From: an uncultured Coprococcus sp. | GTDB lineage: Bacteria; Bacillota; Clostridia; Lachnospirales; Lachnospiraceae | NCBI GenBank assembly: GCA_934277375.1 | Contig: CAKQTZ010000004.1 | Span: 1-64,000, forward strand | Direction of reading: 5' to 3' | DNA length: 64,000 nt | Shown: one piece after another, positions 43,742-51,792 of the stretch | Layout of the letters: each line of letters begins with the position of its first letter | Numbering within the stretch: position 1 is the first letter of the stretch | The notes under the pieces: generated by a model | The model's database searches: none | What the model saw: only the letters and a program-made list of their open reading frames with translations | Told to the model about the DNA's origin: nothing | Position numbers and translations under genes: made by a program

Positions 43742-45568
43742 TTATTTTTCAAATGATTCGGCCAGTTCGGTGAGATACACGTATCTTTCAAGAAGGTGGT
43801 CAAGTTCGGATTCCAGCTGTTCTTTTTTCTGAGTAAGCTCATTTAATTTTACAAAATCGGAGACGGAATTGTTGATATCAGTTTCAATCTGGGAGATGGC
43901 ATCCTCCTTTGCGGCGATATCATCCTCGATTGTGTCATATTCCCGCTGTTCATTGAAAGAGAATTTCTTCTTGACCGGCTGGGACTGAGGTTTCTTTTTA
44001 GAGGATGGTTCTGCAGCTACACTGCTGGATGTCACGTTAGCCGGGCTGGACTGAGGTGTGGCTGCGCTATTTGCAAATGAACCGTGGGTCAGATAATAGT
44101 CGGTGTATCCGCCCTCAAACTGGGATATGCTGCCCTGCCCATCGAAAACGAGAAGTTTACGCACAACCCTGTCGAGAAAATATCTGTCGTGAGATACAAC
44201 GATGAGAATTCCCTGAAATGAATCCAGATAATCCTCCAGTATGCATAGAGTGGATATATCCAGATCATTAGTCGGCTCATCAAGTATGAGGATATTTGGT
44301 GAGGACACAAGCACCTTGAGCAGGTACAATCGTCGCTTTTCACCTCCGGACAGCTTCTCTATGCGCTGATGCTGCAGCGTTCCATCGAAGAGAAAACGTT
44401 CACACATGGTTGATGCTGACATGAGACCTTCGGTGGTCTGTATGTATTCGGCTGTCTCTTTCACGTAGTCAAGAACCTTCATATCAGGATCCAGAGCTTC
44501 ATTTTCCTGGGAGAAATATCCTATGCGGACAGTGTCTCCGATCTCTATAGAGCCGGAATCAGGTTTAGTGACACCTGTTATAAGTTTCATCAGTGTGGTT
44601 TTGCCACATCCGTTGGGCCCCACCACACCTATCCTGTCTGTGCGGAGAAAATTATAGGAGAAATCCTTTATTACAGGGGCCTGTTTTCCGGACCAGGTTT
44701 TATATATGTGGGAGAGCTCTATGGTTTTATTGCCGAGACGGCTTGCTATGGAACTCATCGTTACAGACTGGGTCTCCTTTATGAGCTCTTCGCTGGCGAG
44801 CTTTTCATATCTCTGTATATGTGCTTTCTGCTTCGTGCTTCTGGCTCTTGCACCACGCTGCATCCAGGCAATTTCCTTTCTCAGGATATTCTGATGCTTG
44901 CTCTGTGTGGCGAGGGCGATATTCTCTCTTTCGGATTTCAGCATCAAAAAGCCCTCGTAGTTTGAGTTATAGCTGTAGGTCTTACCTTTGTCTATCTCGA
45001 CGATACGGTTGCATACTTTGTCGAGAAAGTAACGGTCATGGGTGACCATGACAAGGGCGCCTTTGTAGCTGTTCAGATAATCCTCAAGATATTCGGTCAT
45101 ATCGTTATCCAGGTGGTTTGTCGGCTCGTCCAGGACAAGAATGTCGCAGCTTGACAGGAGAGCAGCGGCGAGTGCCACTTTTTTACGCTGGCCGCCGGAC
45201 AGGGTGTTGACCATGAGACTTGTGTCATCAAAGCCCAGACGGTGAAGAAATGATTTTGCTTCGCCCTCTATGCTCCACTGATTTTCCTCGTCTACATTGG
45301 CTGTGATGACGTAATCGTATATGCTCATCTCGTCCACGAAATCGGGTGTCTGAGGGAGATACCTGATGACAACGTTATTCCCCTTTGATAACTGGCCTGA
45401 GTCACACTCATCTATTCCTGCGACTATTTTCAGCAGGGTTGATTTGCCGGTTCCGTTTACACCGATAACACCGATCTTCTCCCCGGTGTTTACAGAGAAA
45501 TCAGCTCCATCGAACAGAATCTTGTCTGTATATGCCTTTGAGAAATTTTTAATGGTTAATAAATTCAT
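43742..45568 (-). CDS. uup: ABC-F ATPase, Uup type
   Basis: 608 residues with two ABC domains and no membrane part. Domain 1 has GVNGTGKST (Walker A), LSGGQRKKVALA and LVLDEPTNHLD; domain 2 has GPNGCGKTT, LSGGEKRRLYLL and LILDEPTNDLD. The linker has the basic ARARSTKQKAHIQRYEKL segment, and a low-complexity Ser/Pro/Lys stretch leads to a C-terminal coiled coil (about 540-608), the mark of Uup. Uup-type proteins act on ribosomes or DNA branch structures. I use the ATG at 45568, where homology begins, rather than 46 codons earlier. A 15-bp palindrome sits in its ribosome-binding region. Confidence 0.92.
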   Translation of the reverse strand: MNLLTIKNFSKAYTDKILFDGADFSVNTGEKIGVIGVNGTGKSTLLKIVAGIDECDSGQLSKGNNVVIRYLPQTPDFVDEMSIYDYVITANVDEENQWSIEGEAKSFLHRLGFDDTSLMVNTLSGGQRKKVALAAALLSSCDILVLDEPTNHLDNDMTEYLEDYLNSYKGALVMVTHDRYFLDKVCNRIVEIDKGKTYSYNSNYEGFLMLKSERENIALATQSKHQNILRKEIAWMQRGARARSTKQKAHIQRYEKLASEELIKETQSVTMSSIASRLGNKTIELSHIYKTWSGKQAPVIKDFSYNFLRTDRIGVVGPNGCGKTTLMKLITGVTKPDSGSIEIGDTVRIGYFSQENEALDPDMKVLDYVKETAEYIQTTEGLMSASTMCERFLFDGTLQHQRIEKLSGGEKRRLYLLKVLVSSPNILILDEPTNDLDISTLCILEDYLDSFQGILIVVSHDRYFLDRVVRKLLVFDGQGSISQFEGGYTDYYLTHGSFANSAATPQSSPANVTSSSVAAEPSSKKKPQSQPVKKKFSFNEQREYDTIEDDIAAKEDAISQIETDINNSVSDFVKLNELTQKKEQLESELDHLLERYVYLTELAESFEK

Positions 45569-45574
45569 GCTGAT

Positions 45575-45589
45575 ACCGTACAGTACGGT
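45575..45589. promoter_or_regulatory. Palindrome at the uup translation start
   Basis: ACCGTAC-A-GTACGGT, perfect 7-bp arms, ending 7 bases before the uup ATG on the minus strand, where the ribosome site should be. It could be an operator or an RNA stem limiting translation. Confidence 0.5.
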
Positions 45590-45619
45590 TGTCCTTTCGT
45601 CATTATTTGGATAATGAAT

Positions 45620-45648
45620 ATTGTAATTGCAGAGAATTATTGAGTCAA
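45620..45648 (-). promoter_or_regulatory. Sigma-A promoter of uup
   Basis: On the minus strand TTGACT (45648-45643) and TACAAT (45625-45620) with 17 bp between. The stretch from here to the HPr-like gene is AT-rich and otherwise empty. Confidence 0.6.
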
Positions 45649-45876
45649 GACGCATATTGTATAGTGAACGACGGATAAAAGAGCAGAAAAATATGGGTAT
45701 GGACAAATAAAATGTGACAAAAATATCAGGGACCTAAGTCGAAGAACAGCAGTACATTTGAAAAAAATGAATGTTGAAATTAGTCAATATTACTAAAAAT
45801 AGACGCTAAATGGGTATTTTACTTAAAAAAAACAAGCTTTTTTCACAAAACAGTTTACAAATAACAGTTTTTGTAA

Positions 45877-45906
45877 TTTGCAAAATATTCCAAAAAGTAG
45901 TATAAA
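45877..45906 (+). promoter_or_regulatory. Probable promoter of the first HPr-like gene
   Basis: TTTGCA at 45877-45882 and TATAAA at 45901-45906 with an 18-bp spacer in AT-rich DNA. Modest match. Confidence 0.4.
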
Positions 45907-45955
45907 TTGAACATCCATGATGGACTGATGTTCTAAAGAAATGGAGGTAATAATG

Positions 45956-46204
45956 ATGATGGAATCAACAGATGTAAAAGTAAAGCTTAATTCGGTAGAA
46001 CAGGTCAGACTTTTTGTAGAGACAATGAGAAAGTATGATGGAGATGTGGATGTATATTCTACAAATCATAATTATCTGGTCGATGGAAAGTCTATTTTAG
46101 GAGTGTTTAGTCTTGGACTTGACAAAGAGCTCACAGTGAAATTTTATAATGGAACGACAGAATCATTTATAAGTACGCTTCAGCCTTTCATGCTGGCTGC
46201 ATAG
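45956..46204 (+). CDS. HPr-like protein 1, lacking the phosphorylatable His
   Basis: 82 residues with the HPr fold pattern. DGKSILGVFSLGL is the Ser-46 region of HPr (KSIMGVMSLG in the classical protein), where HPr kinase acts. The GIHARPA segment with His-15 is missing; NSVEQVRLFVETM stands in its place. It therefore cannot accept phosphate from PEP through EI, like Crh of B. subtilis, which keeps Ser-46 but not His-15. Three ATG codons lie in a row; 45956 is 7 bases from GGAGGT. A second paralogue follows. Confidence 0.82.
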   Translation: MMESTDVKVKLNSVEQVRLFVETMRKYDGDVDVYSTNHNYLVDGKSILGVFSLGLDKELTVKFYNGTTESFISTLQPFMLAA

Positions 46205-46318
46205 ATATTGTTACAATAATTTCCATAAGTAATTCATGAGTGCTATGCATTGACACATTCGATGAGACGGTGTTAGAATGTCCTTATAAATATTATGATA
46301 TATTAGGGGGCGCAGCCA

Positions 46319-46552
46319 ATGCAGATTACAGAGATGAAAGCTAAAGTGAACACTATGGATGACATCAAGAAGTTTGTATCATACCTGAATCAGTTTCCAA
46401 ACGATGTTGACGTTTCATCAGCACAGTATGTTGTTGATGGAAAATCAATTTTAGGTGTGTTCAGCTTAAATCTTGAGAGACCACTCACTGTGAAATTTCA
46501 TGGAGAAGTTGCACCAGAGCTTCAGGCAAAGCTTGATGAGTTTAAGTGCTAA
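46319..46552 (+). CDS. HPr-like protein 2, lacking the phosphorylatable His
   Basis: 77-residue paralogue of the preceding gene. VVDGKSILGVFSLNLERP keeps the Ser-46 region almost unchanged; the His-15 loop is replaced by NTMDDIKKFVSYL. The two proteins share DVDV and DGKSILGVFSL but differ elsewhere, so the duplication is not recent. The ribosome site is AGGGGGC. It is likely regulatory rather than a sugar-transport phosphocarrier (inference). Confidence 0.82.
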   Translation: MQITEMKAKVNTMDDIKKFVSYLNQFPNDVDVSSAQYVVDGKSILGVFSLNLERPLTVKFHGEVAPELQAKLDEFKC

Positions 46553-46581
46553 TTCCATAGGAGATACATAAGAATCTAGAA

Positions 46582-46617
46582 AAAAAACAGGCTGCAGAAT
46601 TTTTCTGCGAGCCTGTT
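46582..46617 (+). terminator. Rho-independent terminator
   Basis: AAACAGGCTGCAGA and TCTGCGAGCCTGTTT pair around AATTT, followed by TTTT. It ends the HPr-like pair. Confidence 0.85.
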
Positions 46618-46719
46618 TTTGCGTCTGAGATAAAGTGCTGTGCGGAAGTGTTACAGAAAACATATATTACTTCGATGTGGATAGGCTGATGCCTATGAGG
46701 GAAAGGAGAAGTGTTTATT

Positions 46720-47493
46720 ATGGTTTATGAAGCTGAACAGGGGTTGGAATATCATGTGAAGGTGAACAGTGACATGATAGGCAAGTATGTGATAATGCCG
46801 GGGGATCCGAAGAGGTGTGCAGTCATAGCACAGCATCTGGACGATGCGGAGCTTGTTGCTGACAGCAGGGAATTTGCCACATATACAGGATATCTGGATG
46901 GCGAAAGGGTCAGCGTGACGTCAACTGGAATAGGTGGACCGTCAGCGGCGATAGCGCTTCAGGAGCTGGTACATGCCGGGGCTCATACATTTATCAGGGT
47001 GGGAACCTGCGGAGGCATGCAGCTTGAGGTGACAGGCGGTGATGTGGTGGTTGCCACGGGCGCTGTGCGGATGGAAGGTACGTCAAAGGAATATGCGCCG
47101 ATAGAGTATCCGGCCATAGCTGATATAGATGTGGTGAATGCGCTCAGAAAAGCGGCAGGAAAATTTGAAGTGAAGGTACATATGGGCGTGGTTCAGAGCA
47201 AGGACTCATTCTATGGACAGCATTCTCCGGAGATCATGCCGGTGGGATATGAGCTGACAAACAAATGGGAGGCCTGGAAGCGCATGGGCTGTGTAGCTTC
47301 AGAGATGGAGTCCGCTGCGCTGTTTATAGCAGGTTCTTTCCTGCGCGTGCGGGTAGGTGCATGTTTCCTTGTTGTAGCCAATCAGGAACGTGCGGCGGCA
47401 GGTCTTTATAATCCTGAGGTACACGACACTGATAAGGCCATACAGGTGGCCGTGGAGGCCACAAGAAGACTTATACAGGGAGATCCCCGTTAG
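46720..47493 (+). CDS. udp: Uridine phosphorylase (nucleoside phosphorylase family)
   Basis: Cleaves uridine with phosphate to uracil and ribose-1-phosphate in pyrimidine salvage. [10 protein letters not shown] is the phosphate-binding loop, [18 protein letters not shown] and [11 protein letters not shown] form the ribose/phosphate site, and [10 protein letters not shown] is the ribose-binding Met/Glu. YGQHSPE is consistent with a uridine-type rather than purine enzyme. 257 residues. I use the ATG at 46720, as the upstream GTG lies too close to AGGAG. Its last 4 bases overlap the convergent LOG-family gene. Confidence 0.88.
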   Translation: MVYEAEQGLEYHVKVNSDMIGKYVIMPGDPKRCAVIAQHLDDAELVADSREFATYTGYLDGERVSVTSTGIGGPSAAIALQELVHAGAHTFIRVGTCGGMQLEVTGGDVVVATGAVRMEGTSKEYAPIEYPAIADIDVVNALRKAAGKFEVKVHMGVVQSKDSFYGQHSPEIMPVGYELTNKWEAWKRMGCVASEMESAALFIAGSFLRVRVGACFLVVANQERAAAGLYNPEVHDTDKAIQVAVEATRRLIQGDPR

Positions 47494-48056
47494 AATTTGA
47501 ATACATGGCCGATGTCGGTTTTGTACTTTTCGATATAGTCAAGTATCTTATCGGCATCGTCCATGACCGTGTAGATCTCATTTGTAGCCGGGGTCATGAA
47601 GCCCTTTTGAGCAGTATTTGTCAGCATGGAGAGAAGATCGTCATAGAATCCGTTCTGGTTATATATGACTATTGCCTTGCCATGGCGGCCAAGCTGCTTC
47701 AGAGTAAGTATCTCAAAGAATTCCTCGAGAGTTCCGATTCCTCCTGGAGTTACGATGAATGCATCTGCTCTGTTCTCCATGATTTGTTTTCTTTCGCGCA
47801 TCGTTTCCGTGGTAACCATCTCGGTCAATCCATCGAACAGTATTCCATCAACATTGAAGAAGGAAGGTGTTACTCCTATTATGGTTCCGTGCTCTTCGTG
47901 GACTCCTCTGGCGACGGCACCCATGAGTCCGTTAGCTCCTGCACCATAGATGAGGGTGTGGTGCCTTCTGGCTATCTGCCGGCCCAGATATTCTGTTGAT
48001 TCTATATAAGTGTGGTCGATATTGTTACTCGATGCACCATATACGCATATATTCAT
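47490..48056 (-). CDS. LOG-family protein (TIGR00730 Rossmann fold)
   Basis: 188 residues of the LONELY GUY/lysine-decarboxylase-like family. [10 protein letters not shown] at the start, [43 protein letters not shown] with the PGGxGTxxE active-site motif, and a C-terminal helix. Members hydrolyse the N-glycosidic bond of nucleoside monophosphates (cytokinin-type or AMP). It is next to uridine phosphorylase, a possible shared role in nucleotide salvage, but the genes are convergent. Confidence 0.9.
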   Translation of the reverse strand: MNICVYGASSNNIDHTYIESTEYLGRQIARRHHTLIYGAGANGLMGAVARGVHEEHGTIIGVTPSFFNVDGILFDGLTEMVTTETMRERKQIMENRADAFIVTPGGIGTLEEFFEILTLKQLGRHGKAIVIYNQNGFYDDLLSMLTNTAQKGFMTPATNEIYTVMDDADKILDYIEKYKTDIGHVFKF

Positions 48057-48103
48057 AAAAACCTCCAGCTTTAAAAGTGTAAATTAAAATATGTGATTTA
48101 TAT

Positions 48104-48143
48104 AAAAGGTCTTTGTATCATAATATTTATGTAGAGACCTTTT
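48104..48143 (-). terminator. Terminator-like hairpin upstream of the LOG gene
   Basis: AAAAGGTCT pairs with AGACCTTTT around an AT-rich loop. It lies before the LOG gene on the minus strand, so it could be a second terminator for the upstream gene or an attenuator. Confidence 0.5.
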
Positions 48144-48220
48144 AGTGCATAGTATATAGAAACTAATAGTAATTTGAAAGAAATAATTTGTAAAATATAA
48201 TAAAATAATGGGTAAAAGTA

Positions 48221-48255
48221 AAAAACTGCGGAGCTGTTATTAGCTGCCCCGCAGT
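48221..48255 (-). terminator. Rho-independent terminator
   Basis: On the minus strand ACTGCGGGGCAGCT pairs with AGCTCCGCAGT (bulged) around AATAAC, followed by TTTTT. It ends the ACP-associated gene pair. Confidence 0.78.
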
Positions 48256-48299
48256 GTATTGTTTATTCCGATATGGGTGAACTTCCGCGGATCTCCATT

Positions 48300-49343
48300 T
48301 TACAGAAGTTCTACGACCTTGCTGAGAATCTCAATCTCCTTCTCCTTTGCTCCCATGAGATACTTCTCAAATCTATCCATGCAGTCCACATTGCCTGTGA
48401 TAGAGGTCTTGATGAGAAGGTTTCTCGCGGTGAGCATAGTGTTCTCAACTTCCATGTACCCGTTCAGTATATCATCGTTGAATTCCAGATATCCATGATC
48501 CATCATGTACTTCAGTCTCTCCATCATGAGTACCTTGTGATCATACAGAATATGAAGAGCACGTATATCGAAATCAGGATCATCGGCAGAAAGCTGCTTG
48601 CCTATCTGCTTGAGAACTGCATCGTATACATCAACTCCGAATACCGTATCGCTGAAACGGTTTCTCATCATTCGGAAATGATTCTTGGAATCCTTGGATT
48701 CAAGATATTCGATGAGAGTATCCTTGATATATTTGGTATCAAGCTCATAGTATGTGTCTGCAAGGTTGCGCTGGATAACGAATATTCCACGACGGCCCTT
48801 GTAGTCATCCTTGAATACGTGATCCTCAGATGCCGTGATGGTGTCATAGCCATTTCTTACATCCGAGTATAATACTGTTGAGTACGAATAGTGCTCGCCA
48901 AATGTGAAGTCGCCTACGTTGAATTCCTGCTTCTCATCATCGTAGCCGTATATGAAAAGCTCATGTGGAAACTTGTAGTCGGCCCCAGAATCGCAGAGAA
49001 TCTTGGCCTCGTCAAATACACCGTATATATATCCTCCGAGGTTGATAGTTTTCTTGATAAATGTGAGAATGTCGCCACAGTAGCTCTCTACCTGCTCCTT
49101 GGTGAGCATGGAGAAGAGAAGATAAGGACACTCCTTGAGTGAACTGCTTCCCGGCATCATGTCGGCAAGAAGCATCTCGTCTCCTGTGAAAATCTCCTCG
49201 ATATTGTAGCATCTCAACTGTATGTAATTGCTGAATATCCAATTCTTGGCCTTCTCATCATCCCCTATGATTGAGAAGAGTGTGGCATGCCACTGCCATG
49301 AAGTGATCATTGGATAACTTATTGGCAAAACCTTTTTGCTCAT
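48300..49343 (-). CDS. Unknown protein paired with an acyl carrier protein (BtrH-like guess)
   Basis: 347 residues, soluble, no signal peptide. The start LPISYPMITSWQWHATLFSI is followed by a mixed alpha/beta region (to about 170, with FPHELFIYGYDDEKQEFNVG, recalling papain- or C39-like folds) and an alpha-helical C-terminal half (TMLTARNLLIKTS). The FxYGYDDEKQEF segment and its position behind an ACP gene recall butirosin BtrH-type acyltransferases, which take an acyl group from an ACP, but the similarity is weak and I see no clear nucleophilic Cys. It starts 39 bp after the ACP stop: one operon. Confidence 0.6.
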   Translation of the reverse strand: MSKKVLPISYPMITSWQWHATLFSIIGDDEKAKNWIFSNYIQLRCYNIEEIFTGDEMLLADMMPGSSSLKECPYLLFSMLTKEQVESYCGDILTFIKKTINLGGYIYGVFDEAKILCDSGADYKFPHELFIYGYDDEKQEFNVGDFTFGEHYSYSTVLYSDVRNGYDTITASEDHVFKDDYKGRRGIFVIQRNLADTYYELDTKYIKDTLIEYLESKDSKNHFRMMRNRFSDTVFGVDVYDAVLKQIGKQLSADDPDFDIRALHILYDHKVLMMERLKYMMDHGYLEFNDDILNGYMEVENTMLTARNLLIKTSITGNVDCMDRFEKYLMGAKEKEIEILSKVVELL

Positions 49344-49382
49344 GTGCGTATTACCTCCATTTCGTATTAGAATCGGGCGATG

Positions 49383-49634
49383 TTAGCCGACTTTATTTGC
49401 AACGGCCTTAACTACGTCATTCATATCATAGTAGAGGCCAAGAGCCAATTCAGAATCATCAAATTCGATGTCGAAAGCATTCTCCAGTCCAACGATGAAC
49501 TGAATGATTGAAACTGAATTTACACCGTAAGCCGCGGTGAGTTCTGCAGTTAAGTCAAGCTTATCCGTATCTATCTCTGGAAGAACATCGGAAAAAACCT
49601 CTAAAACCTTTGCTGTTAATGCGTCTCTGTCCAT
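49383..49634 (-). CDS. Acyl carrier protein (specialised)
   Basis: 83 residues, acidic. YGVNSVSIIQFIVGLENAF places a Ser at the phosphopantetheine site (NSV in place of the usual DSL), followed by the helix FDIEFDDSELALGLYYDM. It has the four-helix length of ACPs but is divergent from fatty-acid AcpP and is not near fab genes. The ribosome site is GGGAGG. It begins a two-gene operon with an unrecognised protein, which suggests a dedicated acyl-transfer or small-molecule role (inference). Confidence 0.85.
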   Translation of the reverse strand: MDRDALTAKVLEVFSDVLPEIDTDKLDLTAELTAAYGVNSVSIIQFIVGLENAFDIEFDDSELALGLYYDMNDVVKAVANKVG

Positions 49635-49894
49635 TTCAAACCTCCCATTCCTTATGATCTGTTACTAATGCACGTTACTTATATTCTAATGTGTTTAACG
49701 GTATTTTTCAATGAAATTATTCAATCCGTACAGAAATATTTGTGCATTTTTGTGTTAAATGATAAAATGACCGTGATGATTAAGTGATAAATATAGTATA
49801 GTTGTATAAAATAGTATAATGTTTTTTGAAAAATCAGACATATGATGTACAATATAAGGTATCAATATACTATAAGTGAGGCAGGGTGATGGAC

Positions 49895-50848
49895 ATGAAA
49901 ATAGTTATTCTGGATGGATGCGCGGCGAATTCCGGTGATATAAGCTGGGACAGCATAGGCAGATTTGGAGATGTGACTGTGTACGACAGAACTGACAATT
50001 GGGATGTGGTCTCCAGGATAGGTGATGCGGAGATCGTGACAACTAACAAGACAGTGATAGACCGGGCTGTGATGGAAGCCTGTCCTAATCTTAGATATAT
50101 AGGTGTGCTGGCCACAGGTTACAATGTGGTTGATGTGCAGGCAGCACATGAGCATGGCATAGTGGTGACAAATGTTCCTGCATACAGCACCGATGCTGTG
50201 GCGCAGTTTACGTTTGCACTGCTTCTGGAGCTGGCGAACCGGGTTGGGGCACATGACGCTTCAGTAAAGGATGGCGGATGGGTGAGAAGCAAGGACTTTT
50301 CTTACAGTGTGATGCCGACCGTGGAGCTTGCGGGCAAGACCATGGGAATCATAGGATATGGAAGTATAGGGAAAAAGGTTGCTGAGATCGCACATGCATT
50401 TGGCATGAAGGTTATCGTGAACAGCCGTACAAGGAAGACTCTGCCGGATGGAGACTGGATAAGCTGGGCTGAACGTGATGAATTGTTCGCACAGTCCGAT
50501 GTGATAAGCATACACTGTCCGCTATTCCCAGAGACAAAGGGTATGATAGACAGGAATGCTATTGAGCGGATGAAGAATACAGCATTTATCATCAACACTG
50601 CCAGAGGTGGATGTATAGTGGAGAAGGATCTGGCGGATGCCCTGAACGAGGGGCGCATAGCCGCGGCTGCGGTGGATGTCATATCACAGGAGCCTATGAC
50701 AGCGGACAATCCTCTGCTCACGGCTAAGAATATAATCATAACACCTCATATCGCCTGGGCGCCAAAGGAGGTCAGGGAACGTCTGCTCCGTATAGCCGGC
50801 GACAATATAGAGGCATTTCTGAATGGAACGCCGGTAAATACAGTATAA
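49895..50848 (+). CDS. D-2-hydroxyacid dehydrogenase
   Basis: 317 residues, NAD(P)-dependent. LRYIGVLATGYNVVDVQAA and VVTNVPAYSTDAVAQF belong to the catalytic domain, GKTMGIIGYGSIGKKVAEIA is the Rossmann GxGxxG loop, IINTARGGCIVEKDLADAL carries the catalytic Arg, VDVISQEP the Glu, and ITPHIAWAP the His. It resembles glycerate/hydroxypyruvate reductases. The start at 49895 (MKIVILDG) is preferred to in-frame starts 6 and 9 bases upstream because of spacing from AGGG. Substrate not certain. Confidence 0.9.
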   Translation: MKIVILDGCAANSGDISWDSIGRFGDVTVYDRTDNWDVVSRIGDAEIVTTNKTVIDRAVMEACPNLRYIGVLATGYNVVDVQAAHEHGIVVTNVPAYSTDAVAQFTFALLLELANRVGAHDASVKDGGWVRSKDFSYSVMPTVELAGKTMGIIGYGSIGKKVAEIAHAFGMKVIVNSRTRKTLPDGDWISWAERDELFAQSDVISIHCPLFPETKGMIDRNAIERMKNTAFIINTARGGCIVEKDLADALNEGRIAAAAVDVISQEPMTADNPLLTAKNIIITPHIAWAPKEVRERLLRIAGDNIEAFLNGTPVNTV

Positions 50849-50903
50849 TGACAGGATAGGAATGACAGATCATATGATAGATCGGAAAGGATAGATCAGA
50901 AAA

Positions 50904-51701
50904 ATGGAGAGCAGTTCTTTTGAGGATGTAAACAGGCTGGTGAGGTCTGAGCTGTATGAGCATATGGATCCGGAGTTCGGCAAATATCTGGCCATGAACC
51001 TTCCAGGCTGTGGCAATATAATAGGAGTAAGGCTGGATGATTTGAAGGAGATAGCCAGGCAGATAGCGGATATCAACTGGAAGGAGTATCTGAAGCATGC
51101 CCCAGATGACACACTGGAGGATGTGGTTATCCAGGGACTTGTCCTCGGATATGCGCAGGGAAAACTGGAGGAGATACTCGCCTATGCCGATGAGTTTGTT
51201 CCCAAGATAGACAACTGGTGGGTGTGTGACTCGTTCTGCAGCACATTTGTGGCGGCGTCCATGTACCCGGAGATAGTGTGGGAATTCATCATGAAGTACA
51301 TGGGAGATTCTGAGCTGAATCCTGCGTGGAGAAAGAAGCAGGAGGAGACGGAGATGCCAGAGGGACAGGGCGGTATCACAGTAGGAACATGGCAGGACAT
51401 GTCTGATGACTTCAGACTTAGATTTGTGGCTATCATGTTGAAGTGCTACTTTGTGAATGACAAGTACATCGACAAATGTTTGTATGCATTTGAGCATATG
51501 CAGGACGGCGGTTACTATGCGAAGGATGGAGTGGCATTTGGCCTGGCGGAAAGTTATTTTGTATTTCCGGACAAGACGGTGGAGTACATAAAAGGCGCAC
51601 AGTTTGACAGACAGATACTGGAGATGACGAAGAACAAGATAGAGAAGATATACAGGCTGTCGGAGGCGGATGTGAACAGGTTTGCGGAAGTGATAAAGTA
51701 G
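50904..51701 (+). CDS. DNA alkylation repair protein (AlkD-like HEAT repeats)
   Basis: 265 residues, all alpha-helical HEAT-like repeats. IGVRLDDLKEIARQIA near the start, WKEYL and VIQGLVLGYAQGKL, and the signature DNWWVCDSFCST are typical of AlkD/AlkC glycosylase-like proteins that excise N3- and N7-alkylpurines. An insertion of about 25 residues (KKQEETEMPEGQGG) interrupts the repeats at about 155. The catalytic Asp/Trp layout cannot be confirmed by eye. Clean ribosome site; 92 bp before the EIIBA-like gene. Confidence 0.85.
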   Translation: MESSSFEDVNRLVRSELYEHMDPEFGKYLAMNLPGCGNIIGVRLDDLKEIARQIADINWKEYLKHAPDDTLEDVVIQGLVLGYAQGKLEEILAYADEFVPKIDNWWVCDSFCSTFVAASMYPEIVWEFIMKYMGDSELNPAWRKKQEETEMPEGQGGITVGTWQDMSDDFRLRFVAIMLKCYFVNDKYIDKCLYAFEHMQDGGYYAKDGVAFGLAESYFVFPDKTVEYIKGAQFDRQILEMTKNKIEKIYRLSEADVNRFAEVIK

Positions 51702-51792
51702 TTGCGGCTGGGCTTGCAGATAGACTGTTATATAACAGAGTAATGAATATAAAGATTAAGAGAAGGACATCATATTTGCAGGAGGAATTCTT

